Assembly: GCF_964204645.1 (NCBI RefSeq)
Contig: NC_134029.1
Coordinates: 11,148,850-11,212,849, forward strand
Direction of reading: 5' to 3'
DNA: 64,000 nucleotides
Source of the DNA: Tubulanus polymorphus
Lineage: Eukaryota; Nemertea; Palaeonemertea; Tubulaniformes; Tubulanidae
Positions 51,358 through 63,514 of this stretch are shown piece by piece. The position numbers were made by a program, and so were the translations under genes. The notes below the pieces were generated by a model, which saw nothing but the letters and a program-made list of their open reading frames with translations, was not told the origin of the DNA and searched no databases. Each line of letters begins with the position of its first letter. The first letter of the stretch is position 1.

Positions 51358-51719
51358 CTTGTATCAATCAGCACCAATTCATCTGAAAAATACATGAGCT
51401 TTTTCATTTTAAGTCCTCTTAATTTTTAGACCTATATATGAATACTTCAACGAATGCATCATCATAGTTGACCAGAACTCTGGTCAACTATTGGCGATTG
51501 GCAATCAGAAACAATGTACCCTGATAGTCAATCCAGTTCTCTCATCACCAATGGCAATCCAACAATTCAAACACACCTACCTGGCAGATAATGCCGACTT
51601 CTGCTATTTTCATTCACAAAATACATTCACTTTAATCAGCCGGGAAATGGTTCAAATGTTCAGATTTATTGGAACCAACGAACCCCCATCTTGTCAGTGA
51701 CCTGTCTGAATAATACCAA
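51358..51719. other. 5' flank of MTIF3
   Basis: Expected promoter and 5' untranslated region of MTIF3 (transcribed leftwards). No specific element recognised. Contains a short inverted pair AGTTGACCAGA/TCTGGTCAACT at about 51468-51490. Confidence 0.45.
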
Positions 51720-53830
51720 AAGTGAAAATGCCAATCGTAAAAAAACCAGGGGTGTAAAAATGCCAGAGGTTAAAATGCCAGAGGAAATAATGCCAGAAGG
51801 GTAAATTGATTCAATGATTATAAGAAACAGAGTGTATCAAAACTTATAAACTATTCATCGAATTGTCGCTTTGATGACATGAATTACAGCAAACTAGCTC
51901 TTTGATTTTAATTATCATACCTATTATTATACCTAGAAATATGCTTTATCTGAACTGTGTATTCAATATGTAAACTTGTGCATTCATTTGTTAATATTCA
52001 TTAATTTAGAAATGTGTAATAATCATGACGATGTTCGCTTTTTTATTTCAATTATATAAGAATATGTGCATTAAGTTGTTAATTTTCAATGATCTGAAAA
52101 TATTTTATATCTTAATACATCTTGTGTAAATAATGGTACGCGGTAATAATACCATAGGTAAAAATGCCATAGCTAATAATGCCAGAAGTAACAAGAAAGA
52201 AATTCTAAAAATGGGCTTGCTGACATGGTTGTACTGAAAGCTGGCTTGGTGGTTTTGTATTTCTGTAGTAGAATTAACTGAACTTTTGAACTGAACACTT
52301 TTTAAAGAGCTGAGAGATCGGTGTTGTCTTACATCACACAATGAAATGTTACACACGGGGACTGGGAATCCGAATAGTTTCATTGTAGACGTGGACCAAG
52401 TTAGTGCAAGCTTTTGGGTTGTTGTCATTTGAATATTGTAGTGTCTTAACGGAATCTATCATCATGTCGATAATTGCTAGATTACCGGTACTTATCGGAT
52501 TGTGTTGAATTGATTTTGCATAGAGATATTTACAACTGAAAGGAAAAACGTGACTAACTCGAGTGAAGAGAAGCGAACACGAAAATAGATAGGAGTCACA
52601 ATTTTTCTTTTTAAAATAATAAAGACGTTAAGCAAGAATAAGTTGCATTTCCTTCAAATGACAATCCACTACGATCATCCGATAAAGTTTATTGCCACCA
52701 TAGATTACTGCCCCCTGGCTCTTTGGAGACAGGGAACCAGTCTTCAATTCAATTCAGAATTTATTTTACAGAAAAGCGGTTTTTAAGTTTTAGATATTTA
52801 AACTGAAAAATATAAATGTTCATACAGAGATTTTACAAATGGCCACTAACGCAAGCACCTAATGAAAGTAAAAGAAAATTAAAAGCATTTTTTTTAAACG
52901 TGAAAGTAAATATTTCATTGGGATATTTTAATTGTGTCAATAAAGAATGAATTGAATTGTCGGCAGCACTATGCCGCGCATGAATACCAATTTCAAGTCT
53001 GACCACGCACGCTCAACCAAGGTTGGTATACGCTATGGGCTTATATATATATAATATGGGCTTGCAAGCATGCAAGCCCATAAAAATGCCAGAGATTATA
53101 ATGATATTATAATGATTATAATGATTATAAGAAACAAGTGTATCAAAACTTATAAACTATTCATCGAATTGTTGCTTTGATCCTATGAATTACAGCAGAT
53201 TAACACGTCGAAAACTTTTTGACTTAATTATCATACCTATCATTATACCTAGAAATATGCTTTATCTGAACTGTGCGTTCAATATGTAAACTCTGTGCAT
53301 TAATATGTTGATATTCATTAATCTAGAAATGTGTTATATATATTGACCATGTTCGCTTTTTGATTTCAATCATATAAGAATATGTGCATAAATTTGTTAA
53401 TTTCCCAGCTAAAAATATGTTGTATGTCAATATCATCTTGTGCAAATAAGAATAACAATAATTCTAATGAATTTCTTGTCTATGTCAGACTTTTATCTTA
53501 TAAATTTGTGATTCTCTTTATTTAACAAATTTGTCATTCATATTTGAATTTCTACTATCATAAGAACATGTTATGTAGGCTATATATAAACTGTGCATTC
53601 GTAACGTAAAATCTAGTGTAAATAAGAATATCAGGTCCAATGTTAATAAATTCTTCGCTAGATTTTCCTTCTGGTATTTTTACCTCTGGCATTTTTACCT
53701 ATGGTGTGATTTTTACCTCTAGTATTTTTACCTCTGGTATATCTACTTCTGGCATTATTACCCAGGCATTTTTACCTCTTGCATTATTACCTTCGCAAAT
53801 AACAATATCAAATATAGCTGCAAAGCAGCG
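51720..53830. repeat. composite repeat with inverted arrays of a 15-bp TAAAAATGCCAGAGG unit
   Basis: Left array at about 51720-51800 and an internal one at 52125-52190 use AAAATGCCAGAGG-type units. The right array at about 53665-53800 carries the reverse complement (CCTCTGGCATTTTTACC). Between them a roughly 300-bp sequence (starting ATAAGAAACA, GTGTATCAAAACTTATAAAC) occurs twice in direct orientation, at about 51818-52130 and 53128-53460. A hairpin (ATGGGCTTGCA, loop AGCA, complement) lies at 53056-53081. Looks like a non-autonomous element with subrepeat termini, or two of them nested. Confidence 0.6.
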
Positions 53831-54250
53831 ATAACGGGTTTTCTGCACAGTCTTAAAATCCGGTTCAACGGTCAACACAGTTTTATAAATGGAAGGTCGA
53901 CAAACAGTCAATTATACCTACATGAATCCATGGACGACTGGACCAGATGGTCTTATTTGTCGACTGTTAGGCCTTAATTAGTCTTTATGGATTTCGACAC
54001 AAAGCAATTGATAAGGTACAACATCAGCCATTACTAAACAAGCTATTGGGAAACAGTATCAATGATGGGTCATTCAAATGGCAAAAAAAATCTGAACGAA
54101 AACAGGTGGCCAAAATCAACAGAACGCCTCATCTTGGATTAAGTCGGTCTACCAAATGGAGTTACACAAGGTAGTATCCTAAGTCCTCTTCTCTTCACGG
54201 TCGTGATAAATGATATACACAGTAATCCAAAATGACTGAGTCAGACCGAG
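53816..54250 (+). pseudogene. degenerate LINE reverse-transcriptase fragment, copy 1
   Basis: Parallel to copy 2 at 56325-56850: both begin ATAGCTGCAAAGCAGCGATAA and continue through CTTAATTAGTCTTTAT, ATCAGC and CTAAACAAGCTATT to a segment reading GVTQGSILSPLLF, the reverse-transcriptase motif B region. Many stops and frameshifts. Confidence 0.65.
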
Positions 54251-54379
54251 TAAATTTCCAAAACGACCTAAACAAGCTGTGTTCCGTACATGGTCAGAAA
54301 CATGGAAGATGGGCTTCAACCTAAAAGGCATGATATGGATATTCGATACAAAGAAAACCCAGGTTCAGATTATACCCTT

Positions 54380-54830
54380 GTGTTCGAATGAGAAGATTAT
54401 TTTGTTCGAATAAATATTACTCATTATAACAAAAGACCATTTAGTTCCATCAGAATTTTGTTGTTTGGAACGAAAAACACTTCAATCGAACAATATACTT
54501 GTTCGAACAAAAAACTTAATGTTCTGATCAGAAAATTTCGTTCAAATGAAAACGATTCTGTTCAATAGAGCGATAAGCTTTTCGTTCGAACAAATACTTT
54601 TCTTCGCTCCGACAAAAATTTGATTGAATGAAAGGCTATGTTATTGTTCAAACGAAAAACTATCAGTCCCGACAAAAAAATTTGTTGAGCGAAAACAATT
54701 TTATTCGAATGGATATTTGAATGAAACCGATTCTGTTCGATCGAACAATTTGTTCGGACGAAAAACCTCTTATTAAAAAAAAGATTTGTTCGGACGAAAA
54801 CAATTTTTTTTTAACGAAATTTTCCGATGA
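54380..54830. repeat. diverged minisatellite of GTTCGAACGAAAA-like units
   Basis: About 25 loosely spaced variants of TTCGAACAAAAA/TTCGTTCGAAC on both orientations. No single clean period, so it is an old array. Confidence 0.6.
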
Positions 54831-54984
54831 AAATCTTCATTTTTGCCAATAAAATATCGTCGATAATTGTGATTGATCATTGGAAGTCAGAACCAGTTAA
54901 TAACTAATATATGCCATCTAATTAATATGATTCCTCTTTTACAGGGAACTTAGCTTTAACCTAGTAGAGGCTACTAACTTCTGT

Positions 54985-55126
54985 AGGCCTATGTATATGT
55001 ATAGGCTTAGCATCCGGACAGATTGGTCTTAGGCCTATTGAATTTCAACCCTCCTAGGTCTATGTATATGCGTAGGCAAAGCATCCGGACAGATTGGTCT
55101 TAGGCCTATTGAATTTCAACCCTCCT
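54985..55126. repeat. 71-bp tandem duplication
   Basis: Two units (start 54985 and 55056) sharing AGCATCCGGACAGATTGGTC and GGCCTATTGAATTTCAACCC, with a few differences in the first 25 bases. Confidence 0.9.
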
Positions 55127-56324
55127 AAACATCGTAATCCTACACCTTTTTCAACAGGGATGGGTCTCTGGGGTATTAAATTCATATAATCGATTTCATT
55201 TTCGGATTATGAAGAAAGAAATCTTTTGTAAGTCGTAGCAATGTTGCCGAATTTTTATTTCTATTTTGTTTTGAAGTTCAATCCAATGAGTCCGTTAATA
55301 AATGCAAGAATTATACTGCGTTTGTTTGAGACAGTAAAGCTTAGTATTTGTAGGCCCAAAGGTCTGGCATAACTCGATAAACACTTCAAGCGACACTGCG
55401 AACGATTTCCTTTCCCCGCGGCGAATGCTTACCCCAAATATCAAGCGTGAGTCCAGCTTACGGATAAGAGTATGTTATATACTTGTATTTAGTAAATACC
55501 TTGTGGATTTGACAATGATCAGTATGTACTGTAGGAAATATAGAGTATTGATAAATTTTTGAAGCCCGCGGCCGAATAAAGTATTATATTCTTTTATTTT
55601 GATACCTCGTCGACACAACAGCTTTTCTCCGCTACATCTCTTTGGCATGTTTAGTATAGGCCTACGAATCACCGGTACTCTAATGATTTATCCTAGTAAA
55701 TACATGGTTAATTTGGTAAAGAAAATAAGGTATTGTTAAACTAACTTTTTGAAGCCCGCGGCCAAATGACTGGTAGTAATAAATTTATTTGTACTTGATT
55801 TGATTGTCACCATGAGGAGAAACTCACAGCCGATCCCCGGAACAACGATGAAGAGACACACGTTGATACGGCTCGGCAGTGCTTTTTAAATCTAGAGCAG
55901 TAAATTTCCTGTGTATCGGTAATATGATTTGATGAGGAAAATGGGTAATTGTTAAAAATCACTGTTTGAAAACCGTGGCTGAATGTGAAGTCTTGCGGCA
56001 ATAAATTTGTTTATTTACACTTGAATTGAGAATCGAAGTGATGAGCAACCTCCTGTGGATTTTGGGATGACGACTCAGAAAAACATGTCGCCTCAATGAA
56101 TGGGACCCAATTTTCGATGTTTATGGCCCGACAGTGCTTTTGTAACGTTGAATTATCAAAATACGCATGGAGTATTTGTAGAATGAAGTGAGCTTAATGA
56201 AATCAGACGGATTATGTCGGCAACAGTGGCAAGGTAACAAAACCTATGTTCCATTAGTGAAAATAGTGTGACATAAAATAATAATAATATGAAACATGCG
56301 AAACACGCGAATCTCAATATAAAT
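55127..56324. other. repeat-rich intergenic stretch, no supported gene
   Basis: A sequence with TTTTTGAAGCCCGCGGCC occurs at about 55555 and 55745 (inside two diverged direct copies of roughly 200 bp), and a related form at about 55965. Nothing codes. Confidence 0.5.
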
Positions 56325-56850
56325 ATAGCTGCAAAGCAGCGATAATGGTTTTCTGCACAGCTTTGTTCGTAATTCTTGATCTTGTCTGGATAATGTGTCG
56401 ACCAACGAATGCGTGTATGACGCAGCCCCACTATGGTATGAAAATGAAGGGAATTTTGAATCCTGTTCAACAGTCAACACGGTTTTATTAAAGGAAGGTC
56501 TACAAAAAGTCAATTGGGTTAACTTGAAACCATGGATGATTGAACCAGATGGTTTTTTACTCTGGAAAATCGATTGTTAGGCCTTAATTAGTCTTTATAG
56601 ATTTCGAAAAAGCATTTGATAAAGAACTACATCAGCGATTACTAAACAAGCTATTAGGAAATGGTATCAATGATCATGGGTCGCTTAAATGGCTTAGCAT
56701 TTTTCTACGAAAGAAAAACGGTGGCCGAAATCAACGTCATCTTGATCTAACCAGTGGAGTAACGCAAGGTAGTATCCTGAGTTGTCTTCTCTTCACTGTC
56801 AAATGATATACAGAATAATCCAAAATGTACAGGATCAGTGAATTTCCAAA
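56325..56850 (+). pseudogene. degenerate LINE reverse-transcriptase fragment, copy 2
   Basis: Better preserved than copy 1. About 56600-56790 reads FIDFEKAFDKELHQRLLNKL, KWLSIFLRKKNG and LTSGVTQGSILS in one frame, matching motifs A and B of non-LTR reverse transcriptases. The catalytic YxDD box is not found. Confidence 0.7.
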
Positions 56851-57179
56851 CATCTTCGATAAGTGAGTTGTTTGCTGGCCTCCTGGTGATCCCTTCGGCG
56901 CAAGAGATTGGCCAAGCCTCAACTTATTGCATGTCTATTCGGGTTAGAAATCCAGAAAACCGTGACTATTCTGGCCAAGGCAGTGGTTTGCTCCTATCAG
57001 CCGTTGATTTTGTCACTGGACATAGATTAATTGATCTCTCCGATGATACCGAGAATTGTTAAGTTAGGGACATACATGATGACGATGAGGTAGATGTAGA
57101 TGTCTCCTGTAAAACTGATGTAAATAAAACTGATATTCGTAGTGATGATAATATTAACGATGATGACAAATTCGATAAA

Positions 57180-57475
57180 TTTTGTCGGTGGTGTAGACGC
57201 ATCCCTCCTGCAATGGTAGACGAGGTTAGAAAACACATCAAAATGATGCTTGCGGCAGGCGTAATCAAATCCTCGTCCACTGCATTTGCTTCTCCAGTGG
57301 TTTTGGTGAGGAAAAAATTAGGAGACTTACGGCAATTTTGCATCGATTATCTGGCGCTAATCAAACGGACAATCCCAGACCATTATTGTTTGCCCTGTAT
57401 CGATGAACACCTGAACGCTTTATCCGGTTCACGCTACTATTCGCATCTTTACTTAAAAAGTGGCTATTGACAGGT
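57180..57475 (+). pseudogene. Ty3/gypsy element A: reverse-transcriptase N-terminal part
   Basis: Frame with RRIPPAMVDEVRKHIKMMLA, GVIKSSSTAFASPVVLVRKK and LRQFCIDYLALIKRTIPDHY: motifs 1-2 of gypsy reverse transcriptase. It ends at SHLYLKSGY, TGA, where an unrelated sequence begins. The rest of the same gene resumes at about 58790. Confidence 0.85.
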
Positions 57476-58789
57476 TGCTAGTAGGAAGTAGGGAGCTACA
57501 GGACTCAGAATTCGGGCCAAAATTGACATTTTTGGGCACTTAAAAGGTCATCTTGAGTCCGATCAACCCAATTTATCTTATGCTGATGGGCCTTTGGGGG
57601 ATTCAAATATATACAAAGGAGCAAGGTCATTGATAAAAGCGTCTTCAAAATTTCCCACAAAAACTTCAAAAATGTGTAAAAAGTGCCATCTTGAGTCCGA
57701 TCGACCCACTTTTTGTTATGCTGATGGGCCCTTGGTAGATACAAATATATACGAAAGATCAAGGTAATTGATCAAAGTGTCTTAAAAATTACCCTCAAAA
57801 ACTTCAAGATGTGTAAAAAGTGCTAATTTTGGAGAACAACAATGGCTGAGAGTCGGCCATCTTGGTTCTGACAGGGCCAGTATTTGGGCTGAAGATGTGT
57901 CTAGGGTAGATACATGTATAAATCAAATATCAAGACATTACATCGAAGCGTCTTCAAAACTTCCCAAAGGGGACGCAATAGCCCGCTGGGACTAAAGTAA
58001 GTGGCAGATGACACTGCTTCCAAACTGATGGACAATATCAACAATCAGTTCTGTTTTTAGTTTTCCACTAGGAATTTTCATTTGATTTTTCATAAATTCG
58101 TTTACCAGAGCAGTTTTCTCCTGGTTTCTCGAGAAGATTATGTATCAGCAGGTTTTGCCGCATCGATGGGAATTTCAAATCAGTGTTTTCATCTTTCAAT
58201 TCCTGAATTTTGTACTCGGCCTGCTCTAGTTTGCGATTGAGGGAAACGACCATTTCATACAGTTCCGAATTTGTCGGCTGACCAGGTTGTCAGTTGTCTC
58301 TTTTCAAATGTGCATTGGCCTGAGTGTTGCCCTTAATACTTATATCAAAACGGTCAAGACGATCAATGATAGTATTTATAGACTCTGCCTCTGATAAGGT
58401 TGACTGATCCATTGACTCTTTTTCAGTCACGTTTGGTTTTTTGTGATCAGGGCTCTCAGATGAATTTGGCGATCTTATTTCATCTAGTGTTCTTTTAGTT
58501 TTGCACAGCGTTTGATCGTTTAGACTGGTCTGATCATTTTGTACTTTGTTACAACTCATCTTAATTCATGCGGAACGGGCTTCCGTGTATGTTAGGTGAT
58601 ATAGAATGTCCACCAGGTAAATGTCAGTACTACAGTAAATGCAAATGAAATAGCGGACAGTTATTCGATCTCTATCATATGAAGTTATTTAAAGTTTTCT
58701 TCACCTTTCCAGAGCTTCTATAGATTCCTTGTATTTTCTGCTTCGTTGACCGACCAGCACTCTTAATGCACCGCCATCTTTTACTCAGA
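57476..58789 (-). mobile_element. insertion splitting gypsy A: tandem repeat plus LINE ORF1 remnant
   Basis: 57483-57970 holds two to three copies of a roughly 150-bp unit (CATCTTGAGTCCGATC, TTATGCTGATGGGCC, CAAGGTCATTGAT), related to 48404-48620. 58068-58559 on the minus strand is two adjacent frames resembling a LINE ORF1: an acidic and Ser-rich start from ATG 58559, then a coiled-coil (MVVSLNRKLEQAEYKIQELK) and MRQNLLIHNLLEKPGENC, which follows the R-x-N-L-x-I-H-x-x-x-E motif of L1-type ORF1 proteins. The insertion exactly interrupts the reverse transcriptase, but I did not find a target duplication. Confidence 0.6.
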
Positions 58790-59157
58790 GTCAAATCTTT
58801 TACTCATGGAAATTTGTTTAGGAGACCTCAATCTCAAAGAATGCCTTGTCTACATAGATGACATAATTGTGTTTTCTAATTCCATTGATCAGCATATCCT
58901 CCGTCTAACTGATGTGTTCCAAAAGTTGAAAGATGCGGGGCTAAAATTAAAACCTTCAAAGTGTTCTTTCTTTCAATTAAAGGTCTAATATCTAGGTCAT
59001 GTGGTTTCAGAAGCTGGCATTAGACCAGATCCTAAGAAAACAGAGTCGATTCTAAAGTGGAAGGTACACGAAACCATTGGTGAAGTCCGTAGTTTCATGG
59101 GGTTCGCCTCATACTATCAGCACTTTGTTCAAAATTTTGCAAAAATTGCGAGGCCTC
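58790..59157 (+). pseudogene. Ty3/gypsy element A: reverse-transcriptase catalytic part
   Basis: LVYIDDIIVFSNSIDQHI carries the YIDD catalytic box. It continues LKLKPSKCSFFQ, a stop (TAA at 58986-58988), then YLGHVVSEAGIRPDPKKT and RSFMGFASYYQHFVQNFAKI, the thumb region. It is interrupted at 59157 by gypsy element B. Confidence 0.88.
59154..59157. repeat. target-site duplication of gypsy B, left (CCTC)
   Basis: CCTC precedes the LTR start TGTAAGGG and recurs at 63742-63745 after the second LTR end. Four to five bases are normal for this superfamily. Confidence 0.8.
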
Positions 59158-59381
59158 TGTAAGGGTCTCATCCGTTATTATGTATATAGTTTACCGTCGG
59201 TAATTAGTGTAATGTATAGTGTAATAAATCACTGCTAGGTGCGGTATCTTAGAAGTGAATCCATTCTCCGAGTAAGTTTGTTGTTTTTTTGTTCGGGATA
59301 AATTGCCCCTTTTAGCCTATCGTCAGAGCGTAGATCATCCTTAAAAGAGGTATTAGACATTTAGAAGACAGGACCGTTACA
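59158..59381 (+). repeat. 5' LTR of gypsy B
   Basis: 224 bp, TGTAAGGGTCTC to CGTTACA. Contains AATAAATCACTGCTAGGTGC, with an AATAAA polyadenylation word. Confidence 0.92.
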
Positions 59382-59382
59382 C

Positions 59383-59400
59383 TGGTGGCAGCGTTAATGC
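59383..59400 (+). other. probable tRNA primer-binding site of gypsy B
   Basis: TGGTGGCAGCGTTAATGC begins one base after the LTR. The leading TGG is expected to pair with a tRNA 3' CCA. Which tRNA is not decided here. Confidence 0.55.
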
Positions 59401-59505
59401 GATTGGAGAGCCTTACGGCAGTATTATTGAGTTGAATCGCTACCCTTTGGCAAGCGTGTTTAAATCAGTTTTTGTTCAGTATATACAATATATCCACGAT
59501 CAGGA

Positions 59506-60157
59506 ATGTCTCATTCTGACCCAGATGCAGGCCAACCGGGTGCGGCCCAGGAAAGGGTCCATCCAATTACAGGTTTGGATGACTTTTTAAGCTCAAATTA
59601 CCCAATATGTCTCACGTAGCATAAAAAGGGAATCCAAATCGCCATCAGGGACCAAGGAGGATGCCCGGGTAAAAGTCCCGTGCCCCAAAATGTACAGAGT
59701 GGGGCATAATTTTCCCGTCTGGTCTGAGCGTTTTGAGAGCTACTGCACATTGTCCGGTGTATGTAGTAGTGAGCTTAAGAAACAACATTTACTAACGTAC
59801 CTGCACCACGAGTCATACCAGGCGGTTAATAACCTCCATCTCACCCCATCCCTGGATTACAATAGTCTCGTTGAGGGGATAAAGGACTGTATGTCATTGA
59901 CACGGTCAGCTTCCGATTTCAAAATGATGTTGAAATCTCGAGAGCAGAAACCCCAAGAAAACATCGGGCACTACGTGGATGCATTGACAGAACTCGCACA
60001 GAGCACGTTAGCACGTGACCATGAGTTAGCACGTGACCAATTCTTGGCAGTTGTGGCGGTACCCTCGAGTGTTAGGGAGCAGTTGTGCGTGGCTCGGCCA
60101 CAGTCCCTATCAGAGCCTTTGTCATTGGCTCGGGTCATGAGACTGTGCGGCGCCTGA
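59506..60157 (+). pseudogene. gypsy B gag, broken
   Basis: The ATG at 59506 opens a frame that stops after about 37 codons (TAG near 59617). Another frame from 59690 to 60157 encodes a capsid-like domain with FPVWSERFESYC, HHESYQAVNNL and QENIGHYVDALTELAQ, as in Ty3/gypsy Gag. It then shifts to the knuckle frame at about 60140. Confidence 0.7.
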
Positions 60158-60495
60158 CTGAGAGACACAAGTCCAGACCCCCTCATCGACATGTAAATGA
60201 GGTGAAGGCCAGTCAGACCGATGAGCTACTTTCGGAACTCGTGGGCCTCGTCAAGGGTTTGAATGTCCGGATGGATGGTTTAGAGGCCAGGGTTAACACA
60301 CAGACTCAGGCCAACTCCCAGGGGAGGGACAAAACATGCTGGCGGTGTCGAGAACCGGATCATACAGCGGATACATGTCCGCAGGTTACATGTCATACAT
60401 GTTCTGGTAGAGTTCATTATGCCAGGAGCTGCCCCTGGAAACAGGGAAACGATTACAGGCGGTTCTCCAGGGAGCAAGGGAATCGCCGCCAATAG
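60085..60495 (+). pseudogene. gypsy B nucleocapsid: two CCHC zinc knuckles
   Basis: CWRCREPDHTADTC and CHTCSGRVHYARSC are consecutive CX2CX4HX4C knuckles. They bind the element's RNA. The frame overlaps the gag and protease fragments. Confidence 0.82.
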
Positions 60496-61225
60496 AGAGA
60501 CCCTCCACATATATGATGGAGAAGTCCGGAAACATTTTCCTTCACCCGTTAACGATTCCGTACATGATAGAGCCCAAATTGTAAATACTTCAATAATTGT
60601 AAATAGTTCACTAGACCCTTGCGTAAGGGAAATTGTTGGGAACGAAATTTTTGGTGGAACCGATATGACAGGTCGTACATATCTCGAAAAGCAGGCAACT
60701 TCAAATGTTTTAACTCCTTACCCAGATACCTCACTGTCGGTCGGTCAACCGGGTGATGGAATTTCGGATGGTTCTACTCTGAGGCAGGAGCCAGTTTCAA
60801 ATATTTTATGTCTGTGCCCTGCCAACTCTCTGTTGATAAAGTCACACGAAGATACTGTCGTAACCACAATAACAACTGAAAAGCCAGATGTGTCAATAGG
60901 TCCGAGCTGCCCCGTGGCTGAGAAAATGGTGGTCCATCGTGTCGATTTGAGAGACACTGAGCTTTACTGCTCTGAAATTCTTAATGGTTCAACACGTACG
61001 TCTATACTCTTAGACACCGGTACCTCTGTGACTTTGTTGAAAACCTCTGTCTGGGAGAAGAGTCGTAGGATCGATCAGGAAAATCTGCTGCCAGTCGACT
61101 TCGAATTAGCCACTGCCTCGGGTGCGAACATGAAGGTTCATGGGGTGGCCAAGGTAGAGCTCCAGTTGGGAACCTGTAGATTCATGGTCCCCATGGTAAT
61201 AGCCGATGAATTGGCTCAGGAGTGA
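60496..61225 (+). pseudogene. gypsy B aspartic protease region
   Basis: The active site ILLDTGTSVTLLKTSV is at about 61000-61045, and a later FMVPMVIADELA segment follows. The frame (60419-61225) ends with a stop at the expected linker to reverse transcriptase. Confidence 0.8.
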
Positions 61226-61459
61226 CTTCTCTGAACAATATGGTTGCATTATTGATTACTCTGGTAGAGTTCTTGAGTGTGGCCTTACCCATGTACCATT
61301 GGAGACCAAGGATCCACGACCTAGTTGCTGTCGTTTGTTCCTGACCGAGACTTGTTATATTCTGGGAGGCCATGAGGTGGTGGCCACTGCGTAATTCAAG
61401 CAGAGATATAGTGTAAATAACAATTTTGTTGGTATGGTTGGTCGAGGGAACAGTACTCT

Positions 61460-61857
61460 GTGCCTGGCTGGCAAATCTCTGGTATGCCCGCGGGATGGGA
61501 GTTTGTGGGAATTTGTTGGCCTATTGAATCAGTCGATGTACTCACATTGCAAGACACTTTTGGTTTGTCAGAGATGGAACTGCCTCAGCCCCAGCAGGAT
61601 CCCCATGATTTAAAGGGTCTTTATGACGAACTAAATGTCGATAGTCTCGAGATTTCGGAGGGTGATAGGGAAGATTTGAAGACGGTCCTAGTGCAGCATC
61701 AGGGTGTATTTTCTCAGGGGGAATTTGATATTGGGAGGACACCCCTCATTAAGTTTGAGATCGATACCGGGGAGCATAAGCCGATTAGGCAGCATCAACG
61801 ACGTCTGCCGAGTAGCATCGAAAGTATTCATTCGGAACCGTGGATCCAATTTTGAAT
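61460..61857 (+). pseudogene. gypsy B reverse-transcriptase start, ending at a deletion junction
   Basis: Contains LKTVLVQHQGVFSQGEFDIG and HKPIRQHQRRLP, the segment before gypsy reverse transcriptase motif 1. At about 61835-61845 it joins integrase sequence (the GSNFESQLF region), so the enzyme domains between are deleted. Confidence 0.8.
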
Positions 61858-62462
61858 CTCAACTATTCAGTGAGATGTTGAGCCTGCTTGAGATTGAAAA
61901 GACCAGAACGACCGCCTATCACCCCATGGGAAACGGCCAGGTTGAGAATTTTAACAAGTCTATAAAATCAATGTTGACCATGACGGTGAATGACATGGGG
62001 AATGACTGGGACGAGAAACTTCAGTCCTGTTTGATGGCTTTTCGTTCTAATATGCAGGAATTGACTGGCGAAACGCCATTTTTCATGACATTCGGCAGTG
62101 AGATGACCTTACCACTGGCTGTTTTAGTTAGCCTGCCTGAGGAACCTGTCCACCTGACCAAGTTTAGTCAGGACATGTGTAGAAACCTGACTGAAGCTCA
62201 TTAGTCTGTGAGAGTCTGTGACCGCCTCGGAAAAGCCCAACGACGTCAGGCAGCAAAATACGATAGATTTGCTCAGCGTGGGGGGTACAACGTGGGTGAC
62301 CGAGTATGGAGGTATAGCCATGCCCTCAAGACTGATGAGGCAGCCAAGTTCCATAAGCGCTGGATGGGTCCTTACATAATTGTTGAGAAAATCTCTGAGG
62401 TCACTTACCGGGTTCAGTTGGAGGGAGAACCAAGGTTTGGACAGTGCATTTCAATGAACTGA
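61840..62462 (+). pseudogene. gypsy B integrase: end of core and C-terminal domain
   Basis: The core end is TTAYHPMGNGQVENFNKSIK, with the catalytic Glu in GQVEN, then GETPFFMTFGSEM. A TAG near 62203 separates it from the C-terminal GPY/F-type domain (FHKRWMGPYIIVEKISEVTY). The first two catalytic Asp residues are lost in the deletion. Confidence 0.88.
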
Positions 62463-63514
62463 AGCTCTGTCATGGACCCATAGTTGAGGTTTCCTCAAAC
62501 AAGTCGCGGATGAAAAAACGAAGATGCCTTAGAACCCACCAACCGCCAGTCCATCCGACGAGCCCTGAACACTCAAGAGTCGGAGGATGAGGCATTTGTG
62601 TGGGTACGGCGCCAAAATCCAGAAATGAATTTGGACAGCTCAGGATCCGAGGAGGAGTTCACCCCTGATCAGGTGGGGACTGACAATGAGCCTGCTCCAC
62701 AACCAGCGGACATCGACCACGTCGAAGCTCCAGCGATGCCTGCTGAGGTTTTCCAGGACAATCACAGACAGCTTCGGCCTCGGAATGTTATTAGACCACT
62801 AGTAAGATACCGCGAGTTCACCAGGTCATGTGTCGGTTCATCGAAAGCATGCACCTGCTGTCAGCAGCGCTGGTCTAGGATAATGGACAACAAGGCAAAA
62901 TGGCTAAGAGAGAAAGGGAGAAAGGGAGAAAGGGAGAAAGGGAGATTATTGCGGGAGAGAGCACCTACATGGTTAAATCTCTTGGAACGCATCACTATAA
63001 AAATGTTTTGTCTCTACTCTCTTTTTAGGAACAGACTGAAATATGGTTACCGAGCTGACGTTTTACCTCGAATTTGGGTACTGCCGTTATTTTGGATTTT
63101 TATTTTTAGCTTACCTTGTTGATACGGAATCAGACTCATGTTGGAACCTTCTGCAGGAGGCCCAACCGACCGGACGAACCTTTGTGATTTCAGCACGTAG
63201 GAACCTGCTGTTCACTGACCTAGGCAAGTGTGTTGGTTATTGAGTGAGTACCTTCAGATGGTTTAATCGCCTCTAATCTACCCCCAGTGGAACATAAGCG
63301 TAGTGTTGATGTATCAGTTGGGTCGCGTTGGATAATTGGATTTATTGCGAATTGCGAACTGTAAATACCGAATGTGTGCGAATGTGTGTGTTGGCGTAAC
63401 CTGTAGTTTATGACATTTTTGTAACGGACACTGAATATCGACATGATATATGAACTGGACGTATGTGGATACTGGACGTATGTGCGGTCGCTTACAACAC
63501 TTTTGGGGGAGTGG
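62463..63514. other. gypsy B 3' region, no supported gene, includes polypurine tract
   Basis: A frame at 62598-63122 has no recognisable domain. A 9-bp GAGAAAGGG minisatellite lies at about 62911-62945. A purine-rich tract (TTTTGGGGGAGTGG, about 63501-63514) immediately before the 3' LTR fits the plus-strand primer site. Confidence 0.6.

Noticed and set aside
62598-63122. Envelope-like gene of gypsy B
   Set aside because: The frame lacks a signal peptide, a cleavage site and a convincing transmembrane anchor; part is the GAGAAAGGG minisatellite.
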